A DNA stretch of 64,000 nucleotides from an uncultured Celeribacter sp. Its GTDB lineage: Bacteria; Pseudomonadota; Alphaproteobacteria; Rhodobacterales; Rhodobacteraceae. Below, piece by piece: positions 58,560-64,000 of this stretch. The DNA lies in assembly GCF_963676475.1 (NCBI RefSeq), contig NZ_OY781106.1, forward strand, positions 434,001 through 498,000. The letters run 5' to 3'. Made by a program: the position numbers and the translations under genes. Within the stretch, counting starts at the first letter, position 1, and each line of letters opens with the position of its first letter. The notes under the pieces were generated by a model that had not been told where the DNA came from, did not search any database, and saw only the letters and a program-made list of their open reading frames with translations.

Positions 58560-59109
58560 GTCGCTCACCCTGATCGCCGCTTTGGTGGCGGGGCCGGCCT
58601 TCGCGACCGGGCTCGACATCACCGTCTCGGGCGAGGCCAACGGTGTCGTCCATATCGACCTCTTCGACGATGTCGCTCCGGGCCACGTCGCGCAGATCAC
58701 GAAACTCGCCTCTGAGGGCGCCTATGACAATGTCGTGTTTCACCGCGTGATCGACGGCTTCATGGCGCAGACCGGCGACGTGCAATATGGCAAAATGGGC
58801 GCTGCCGATTTCTCGATGCAGATGGCCGGGCGTGGTGGGTCGAGCTATCCGGATCTCAAGGCCGAGTTCTCCGATCAGTCCTTTGATGCCGGCGTCGTCG
58901 GCATGGCCCGCAGCCAGAACCCGAACTCCGCCAATGCGCAGTTCTTCATCATGTTCGCGCCTGCGCCGCATCTCGACGGTCAATACACCGTGGTCGGCAA
59001 AGTGACGTCGGGCATGGATGTGGTCAATCAGATCAAACGCGGCACCGGCCCCAATGGCGCCGTCATCGGTGAGCCGGATGTGATGACCTCGGTCACCGTC
59101 ACGGACTGA
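58552..59109 (+). CDS. peptidyl-prolyl cis-trans isomerase (cyclophilin), exported
   Basis: 185-residue cyclophilin with a Sec signal peptide (LTLIAALVAGPAFA, cleavage near residue 19), so it acts in the periplasm on outer-membrane or secreted proteins. The core repeats that of the preceding gene almost word for word (FHRVIDGFMAQTGD, SQNPNSANAQFFI). A stretch of at least 30 bp around that motif is identical in both genes, indicating recent duplication or gene conversion. Followed by a terminator. Confidence 0.93.
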   Translation: MLKSLTLIAALVAGPAFATGLDITVSGEANGVVHIDLFDDVAPGHVAQITKLASEGAYDNVVFHRVIDGFMAQTGDVQYGKMGAADFSMQMAGRGGSSYPDLKAEFSDQSFDAGVVGMARSQNPNSANAQFFIMFAPAPHLDGQYTVVGKVTSGMDVVNQIKRGTGPNGAVIGEPDVMTSVTVTD

Positions 59110-59156
59110 CCCTGTGACGAGTGAATTCCGTCCCTAGGCGGGGCGGCTTTAACGCG

Positions 59157-59187
59157 ATGGCGTGTCTTTTCAGGGCACGCCATTTTC
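59157..59187 (+). terminator. cyclophilin operon terminator
   Basis: Stem ATGGCGTG (59157-59164) with CACGCCAT (59176-59183), then TTTCATATTTT. Confidence 0.75.
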
Positions 59188-59297
59188 ATATTTTCTGTCC
59201 AGACATCTGGCTTGTGCCGACATAGGCCTGAACCATCATATGCCTGTGACCTCGAATGGTTAACGAATCGTATTTCCGACCAGCGGGGGACCGATTT

Positions 59298-60319
59298 ATG
59301 AAACCTTATCTTTTGGGTACGGCTGTCGCGGTGCTGTTCACGGCAACACCAGCCTTTTCCGACTGTACGCCTCTGGTGCCCGATGATGGCGATACGATCA
59401 CATGCACAGGGACCGACACAGATGGGGTCCACCAGACGCTGATCGACAACGGCAACCTCGATGATATCCGGCTGGATGTGACCGGCACGCTGTCCAATGC
59501 CGACAGCGGGGAGCACACGGTTGAGCTGGATGACGATGCGACCGTCATGATCTCCTCCACGGGCCGTGTCGAGGATGTCTCGGGCAAACATGTGATCAAA
59601 CTCGACGAAGCGGCCAATGTCGAGAACGCCGGTCTCATTCAGGCAGGGAAAGACGGCTTGAACCACGGGGTGAACGCCGTGGTTCATAATACTGCGACCG
59701 CCAGCACCATCGTGACGACGGTACGATTTCGGGCACCTATGGCATCCTGACAGACCCCGGAAACGAGGCCAGCCAGATCGTGCGGAATTCCGGTGTCATT
59801 ACAGGTACGTCCGGCATCGCCATGGATCTGGGACTGGACGATGACACTGTGGAAATGGCGGATTTCAGCGCGGTCACCGGCGATATTCTCTTCGGCGAGA
59901 GGATGGACCGTCTGGTCATCGACGGGCTGACTGGCGCATTTTCCGGTTCAGTCGATTTCGGGACCGGGGACGATGTGTTCGAGGTCGCGGGTCTGTCGCT
60001 GATGGATGGCGACTGGATGTTCGACGCGATCACCGAGATCTATGGTGGTGCGGGGATCGACACGCTGTCTTTTTCGACCGACTTCGCGACCTTTCTCAAT
60101 GAGGTGACCGTCTCGGTTCTCGACGCCGTCACCTACGCTCTTCGCTTTGGGGACGCCCCGGCACAGCTTGTCTTCACGGATTTCGAAACCCTGCGCTTTT
60201 CCGATGGCACCTATGCGATGAGCGATCTGGCCCCGGTGCCGCTTCCGGCCGGTCTTTGGCTCATGCTGTCCGGCCTTGGGGGCTTTGCTGTAATGCGTCG
60301 TCGGAAATCCGTGGCCTGA
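59298..60319 (+). pseudogene. secreted VPLPA-CTERM protein, frameshifted
   Basis: The 5' frame (from the ATG at 59298) has a signal peptide (LGTAVAVLFTATPAFS, cleavage near 22) and acidic repetitive beta strands (LDVTGTLSNADSGEHTVEL). It runs off-frame near 59715 and stops at 59750. The adjacent frame continues the same pattern (DGTISGTYGILTDPG) to 60319 and ends in the VPLPAGLWLMLSGLGGFAVM helix plus RRRKS, a VPLPA-CTERM sorting signal of roseobacters. One base added near 59713 (GTGAACGAC for GTGACGAC) restores a 340-residue protein. In the family such proteins are processed at the membrane by a sorting enzyme. True loss or a sequence error. Confidence 0.7.
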
Positions 60320-60342
60320 GTGAGGCATGTGTCAGAAGGTCG

Positions 60343-60370
60343 AAAGGGCGCTCGCAGGCGCCCTTTTGCT
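60343..60370. terminator. bidirectional terminator
   Basis: Stem AAAGGGCGC (60343-60351) with GCGCCCTTT (60358-60366), then TGCTTTA. It lies between the convergent VPLPA and porin-like genes. Confidence 0.8.
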
Positions 60371-61237
60371 TTAGAATTCGAACCTGAGCGCCGCGGCGGC
60401 CAAACCGTCGCCCGCGCCATACCCGCCCGACACATCCAGAGACGTCGACCCGCGCAGGTAGATATTCGCGCCGACAAGCGCAACACCGTCCTCGGGATCC
60501 TCAAGAGGCACAGAGACCACTTCGGTCAGGGACAGCCGATCCGTCACCTGGTGGCGATAGGCCAGTTCCACCGCGGCGGGCGCATCATTCGCCTCATTAT
60601 AGGACAGTGTGCCGAACATCTCGCCCGCGCCCAATTCATAGCGTCCTTGGAGCTTGGCGTTGGCGTCATTGCTGTCGCCATCGACATATTCCAACGCCAC
60701 CTCGATCTGCCACGCGCCGCTCTGCCAGCCGCCGCCCAGACCCAGAATCGTGGCGTCATAGTCATCGACATAATGGAGCGAGGTCGCCACGCCTGCGGTT
60801 TGATAGCTCACGCCGTAGGGCAGGTATTGGCTTTCGGTGATCGTGCCATTGGTCAAACGGCTAAATCCCGTCTCCGTGCGCCTTAGCGCCTCCGGCAGCA
60901 TCACGTCGGAGATCAGCGGACGGGCGAATTGATCATAGGCCGAGCGCGGATTGCCGATCTCGAACCGGGCGCCGGAGCTGAGGCTATAGCTCAGCGCCGC
61001 ATAGGTCTCATGTTCGCGCCCCAAGGTGCCAAAGGCCCCGAAACTCAGCCCGAGCCCATCCCAAGCGGTGGTCCATGTGCCATCGCCGCCCAGCCATGCC
61101 TCTTCGGCATCGAGGGTCGATGCGCCAAGCGCGATCCAGCCGTCGCCGGTGATCCATTGGCTCGCGTCAAAGGATTGCGCCTCAGCCGTGCTGGCGAAGC
61201 CCATGAGAACAAGCGGGAGGCATGCGACTCTCTTCAT
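60371..61237 (-). CDS. outer-membrane beta-barrel protein
   Basis: 288 residues with a signal peptide (RVACLPLVLMGFASTAEA, cleavage near 20). The mature part is rich in alternating strands with aromatic ends and finishes in phenylalanine (AAALRFEF), as needed for BAM-dependent insertion. Strands such as AGVATSLHYVDDYDATILGL and LSLTEVVSVPLEDPEDGVAL suggest a 12- to 16-strand barrel. It is probably a porin or receptor-like outer-membrane protein; the substrate is unknown. The start at 61237 gives the signal peptide directly. Confidence 0.65.
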   Translation of the reverse strand: MKRVACLPLVLMGFASTAEAQSFDASQWITGDGWIALGASTLDAEEAWLGGDGTWTTAWDGLGLSFGAFGTLGREHETYAALSYSLSSGARFEIGNPRSAYDQFARPLISDVMLPEALRRTETGFSRLTNGTITESQYLPYGVSYQTAGVATSLHYVDDYDATILGLGGGWQSGAWQIEVALEYVDGDSNDANAKLQGRYELGAGEMFGTLSYNEANDAPAAVELAYRHQVTDRLSLTEVVSVPLEDPEDGVALVGANIYLRGSTSLDVSGGYGAGDGLAAAALRFEF

Positions 61238-61298
61238 ACGTATATTCTGCACCTGAAAATGGAAAAAATCCATGAAGATCAGCGTCCTTTAATATCAC

Positions 61299-61325
61299 AA
61301 AGCCGCGCAGATGCTGCGCGGCTTT
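61299..61325. terminator. terminator of tyrS, bidirectional
   Basis: Perfect 12-bp stem AAAGCCGCGCAG (61299-61310), loop ATG, CTGCGCGGCTTT (61314-61325), 27 bp after the tyrS stop. Confidence 0.85.
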
Positions 61326-61352
61326 GGATTATTTCGTGAAGTAGGGCGGGAT

Positions 61353-62642
61353 TTAGCCCTTGCAGACCACCAAAGCATGGCGCTTTTTGCCTGCCGAGAG
61401 CTTCATCGGCTCCTTGAGCATATCAGCCGTCACCAGAAGGCCTGCGTCCTTGTGGTCCTCGTCATTCACCTTGGCACCGCCCTCGGAAAACAGGCGTTTT
61501 GCCGCCTTGCCGCTGTCAGAGAGGCCGGATTTGACGAAAAGCTGCACGATGGAAATGCCGTCGCCGATGTCCGACGCCGCCAGTTCCACGGTCGGAAGGT
61601 CATCGCCCACGCCGCCTTTCTCAAACACCTCGCGCGCGGTGGCCTCGGCGGCCTGCGCAGCCTCGGCGCCATGCAACAGCGTGGTGACCTCGTTGGCGAG
61701 AATGATCTTGGCTTCGTTGATCTCGGAGCCTTCCAGCGCGCCCAGACGGTCGCATTCCTCGACCGGCAGATCGGTGTAGAGCTTGAGGAAGCGGCCGGTG
61801 TCGGCATCCGTCGTGTTGCGCCAGAACTGCCAGAACTCATAAGGCGAGAGCATCTCGGAATTGAGCCAAACGGCACCGCCTTGAGATTTGCCCATCTTGC
61901 GCCCGTCCGAGGTGGTCAAAAGCGGGGTCGTCAGCCCGTAGATTTCATTGTCCAGCACACGACGCGTCAGGTCGATGCCGTTGACGATATTGCCCCACTG
62001 ATCCGAGCCGCCCATCTGCAAGAGACAGTCGTAGCGGCGGTTCAGCTCCAGGAAGTCATAGGCCTGCAAAATCATGTAGTTGAATTCGAGGAAGGACAGG
62101 GATTGCTCGCGGTCCAGACGCGATTTCACGGATTCAAAAGACAGCATCCGGTTGACCGAGAAATGCCGCCCGATGTCGCGCAGGAAATCGAGGTAGTTCA
62201 GGCTGTCGAGCCACTCGGCATTGTTGCGCATGAGCGCAAGATTATTTTGCCCTACCGCTTCGCTACTTGAGGGCGTGTTGCCTGCGTCGGCGTAGTCCAG
62301 ATAGCGTTCGAACACCTGCTGCATGCCCGCGATGTTCTCGTCGATCTGCTCCGGTCCCAACAGAGGGCGCTCGTCGGAGCGGAAAGAGGGGTCGCCTACT
62401 TTCGTGGTGCCGCCGCCCATGAGCGTGATCGGCTTGTTGCCGGTCTTCTGGAACCAGCGCAGCAGCATGATGTTCAACAGATGCCCGACGTGCAGCGATT
62501 TCGCCGTCGCGTCATAGCCAATATAGGCGGTCACCATCCCCTTGTTCAGCGCGTCGTCCAGCTCTTGCAAATTGGTGCAATCGGCCAAGAACCCGCGCTC
62601 GATGATCACGCGCAGGAATTCCGATTTGGGATGGTAGGTCAT
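61353..62642 (-). CDS. tyrS: tyrosyl-tRNA synthetase
   Basis: 429-residue class I synthetase. The HIGH-like motif is HVGHLLN, the tyrosine-binding region YMILQAYDFLELNRRYDCLL and the KMSKS-like loop GRKMGKSQGG. The C-terminal S4 RNA-binding domain follows after about residue 345. It charges tRNA-Tyr. Divergent from anmK across 72 bp, which must hold both promoters. Confidence 0.97.
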   Translation of the reverse strand: MTYHPKSEFLRVIIERGFLADCTNLQELDDALNKGMVTAYIGYDATAKSLHVGHLLNIMLLRWFQKTGNKPITLMGGGTTKVGDPSFRSDERPLLGPEQIDENIAGMQQVFERYLDYADAGNTPSSSEAVGQNNLALMRNNAEWLDSLNYLDFLRDIGRHFSVNRMLSFESVKSRLDREQSLSFLEFNYMILQAYDFLELNRRYDCLLQMGGSDQWGNIVNGIDLTRRVLDNEIYGLTTPLLTTSDGRKMGKSQGGAVWLNSEMLSPYEFWQFWRNTTDADTGRFLKLYTDLPVEECDRLGALEGSEINEAKIILANEVTTLLHGAEAAQAAEATAREVFEKGGVGDDLPTVELAASDIGDGISIVQLFVKSGLSDSGKAAKRLFSEGGAKVNDEDHKDAGLLVTADMLKEPMKLSAGKKRHALVVCKG

Positions 62643-62714
62643 CTGTCACATTTTCCGTTCAAAGGGTCAGCGCGGCCTGATATATCGGGCTGCGCACCAA
62701 AGGGAAAGAGTGTG

Positions 62715-63824
62715 ATGAGCAGTCAGGGTAAGAAGTCTCCGATCTGGGCCGCCGGATGTATGTCCGGCACGTCTTTGGACGGGGTGGATGTGGCACTTTT
62801 GAACACCGATGGTGTGGCGATTTTCGACTTCGGCGAGAGCACGTTTCGCGGCTATTCGGAAACGGAACAAGAGATGTTCCGCGCCGAGCTTGGCACCTGG
62901 CAGGCCTCTCACGAACTGACAGAACTGATCGAGACGGCCCATGCGGAGGCCTTGTCCGGGCTTGAGGGCTTTGAGTTGATCGGCTTTCATGGCCAGACCT
63001 TGAACCACGCCCCCGATGAGGGCCGGACCTATCAGGCGGGCGACGGCGCGGTTCTGGCCGAGGTCACGGGCGTGCCGGTGGTCTGGGATTTCCGGTCCGC
63101 AGATGTCGAGATGGGCGGGCAGGGCGCGCCTTTGGCGCCCTTCTACCATCACGCTTTGGCGCGCTACATCGGGGCCAGGGCGCCGGTCGCCTTTCTCAAT
63201 CTCGGCGGCGTCGGCAATCTCACTTGGGTCGATCCTTCTATAGAGGACCCGGCGGCGCCCGGCGCTTTGCTGGCCTTCGACACCGGCCCCGCGAATGCGC
63301 CGGTGAACGATCTGATGCGTGCGCGCCGGGGCGAGACCCATGACGCAGGCGGCGCAGTGGCCGCTGCCGGTCAGCCGGAGATGGAGATCGTCGCCAAGGG
63401 TCTTGAGCATCCCTATTTCTACAAAATGCCGCCGAAATCTCTGGACCGAAACGATTTTCACGGCGTTCTTGAGGCCGCCCTACCGCTGTCCGACGCCGAT
63501 GCTGCTGCCACTCTGACCGCCTTTGCCGCGGCTTCGGTCGCCCGCGCCATGGACCATTGTCCGGAGCCGCCGACGGCGCTCTATGTCACCGGCGGCGGGC
63601 GTCACAATGCGACGCTGATGGCGATGATTTCGGCGGGGGTGGATTGTCCGGTGTTGCCGGTCGAAGAGGTGGGACTCGATGGCGATATGCTGGAGGCGCA
63701 GGCCTTTGCCTATCTCGCGGTGCGGGTCATCTACGGGATGCCGACCTCTGCGCCGATGACGACTGGCGTGCGAGCCGCGATCGGGGGCGGGCGCATTTCG
63801 CGCCCTGATCTGGCCAAGGCCTGA
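62715..63824 (+). CDS. anmK: anhydro-N-acetylmuramic acid kinase
   Basis: 369-residue kinase of peptidoglycan recycling, opening and phosphorylating 1,6-anhydro-MurNAc. The signature GCMSGTSLDGVDVALLN opens the protein; GFHGQTLNHAP, the hinge LAFDTGPANAPVNDLM and the C-terminal VTGGGRHNATLM follow. The ATG at 62715 (after GGGAAAGAG) gives the family's usual start; longer in-frame extensions are not conserved in type. It works with lytic transglycosylases encoded elsewhere in the window. Confidence 0.95.
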   Translation: MSSQGKKSPIWAAGCMSGTSLDGVDVALLNTDGVAIFDFGESTFRGYSETEQEMFRAELGTWQASHELTELIETAHAEALSGLEGFELIGFHGQTLNHAPDEGRTYQAGDGAVLAEVTGVPVVWDFRSADVEMGGQGAPLAPFYHHALARYIGARAPVAFLNLGGVGNLTWVDPSIEDPAAPGALLAFDTGPANAPVNDLMRARRGETHDAGGAVAAAGQPEMEIVAKGLEHPYFYKMPPKSLDRNDFHGVLEAALPLSDADAAATLTAFAAASVARAMDHCPEPPTALYVTGGGRHNATLMAMISAGVDCPVLPVEEVGLDGDMLEAQAFAYLAVRVIYGMPTSAPMTTGVRAAIGGGRISRPDLAKA

Positions 63825-63850
63825 AGCGTTAAAATGGGAGGAGAACAAGA

Positions 63851-63882
63851 CCCGGCAGGATTCAGGATGAAAATCTGCCGGG
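63851..63882 (+). terminator. possible anmK terminator
   Basis: CCCGGCAG (63851-63858) pairs with CTGCCGGG (63875-63882), with an inner ATT/AAT pair past a bulged G. No T-run follows directly; the remaining 118 bp to the window end contain a C9 tract (63922-63930) and repeated TTAA motifs but no gene. Confidence 0.5.
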
Positions 63883-64000
63883 CCCCAGACTCGATAAAAT
63901 GGGAAAACATGTGATCATAGTCCCCCCCCCGACACTGATTAACGTGCTTAAGTTAACGTAACGTCATTTTTAAGCCAGTCAGGAAAACCTTACCATTTTG

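Noticed and set aside
63936..63962. TTAACGTGCTTAAGTTAACG considered as a CtrA box
   Set aside because: Spacing between the TTAA elements is 5 or 10 rather than the 7 of the consensus, and the regulated gene is outside the window.

Overview
The window looks like a chromosomal segment of a roseobacter-type alphaproteobacterium (Rhodobacterales). The reasons are high GC, a complete Rhodobacter-capsulatus-type gene transfer agent (GTA) cluster, PdhB with its own N-terminal lipoyl domain, a VPLPA-type C-terminal sorting signal, and Rhodobacterales-like housekeeping blocks. The species cannot be named from the sequence.

Layout. (1) 1-1202: the 3' end of an NAD(P)HX dehydratase gene and a small Hint-like ORF facing each other across a strong hairpin terminator. 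(2) 1203-17311: a tRNA-Leu(UAG) gene whose 3' 54 bp are repeated exactly at 17258-17311. These repeats bracket an integrated element of about 16 kb. It carries a tyrosine integrase, two small excisionase-like HTH proteins, an XRE repressor, a type III restriction-modification pair whose Res gene is frameshifted, a retron (msr-msd RNA, NDT-like effector, reverse transcriptase), a group of small unknown genes, a HipBA toxin-antitoxin pair, and a MobV relaxase with partner genes and a possible oriT. No conjugation pore genes are present, so it fits an integrative and mobilizable element carrying defence cargo. (3) 17312-22315: formate/nitrite-family channel, lytic transglycosylase, glycine-zipper lipoprotein, a DUF2975 plus HTH pair, and rpsF-rpsR-rplI. 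(4) 22500-30640: fatty-acid synthesis genes (fabD, fabG, acpP, fabF) and mltG, with an unknown gene between fabD and fabG and a PilZ gene on the other strand between acpP and fabF. (5) 30800-32813: an APC-like transporter and a voltage-gated K+ channel. (6) 33102-48633: the GTA structural cluster (terminase to tail fibre), interrupted after the large terminase by an antisense gene and an intrinsic terminator. (7) 48763-64000: cysE, the pdhA-pdhB-pdhC operon, a degraded DUF3223-like gene, ftsB, class I fructose-bisphosphate aldolase and pgk, two tandem cyclophilins, a frameshifted VPLPA-anchored protein, a porin-like protein, tyrS and anmK.

How the parts fit. The core genes serve lipid synthesis, pyruvate and glycolytic flux, translation and cell-wall turnover. 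The two accessory blocks concern DNA traffic: the tRNA-Leu element brings anti-phage functions and mobilization, and the GTA packages host DNA into small tailed particles. The most interesting single item is the retron locus. A near-perfect msd stem, short a1/a2 arms and a TTAGC branch-site context lie directly in front of the effector, and the a2 arm overlaps the only Shine-Dalgarno-like sequence of the effector gene. Three genes (res, the DUF3223-like gene and the VPLPA protein) each carry one apparent frameshift. Assembly error should be excluded before these are treated as decay.
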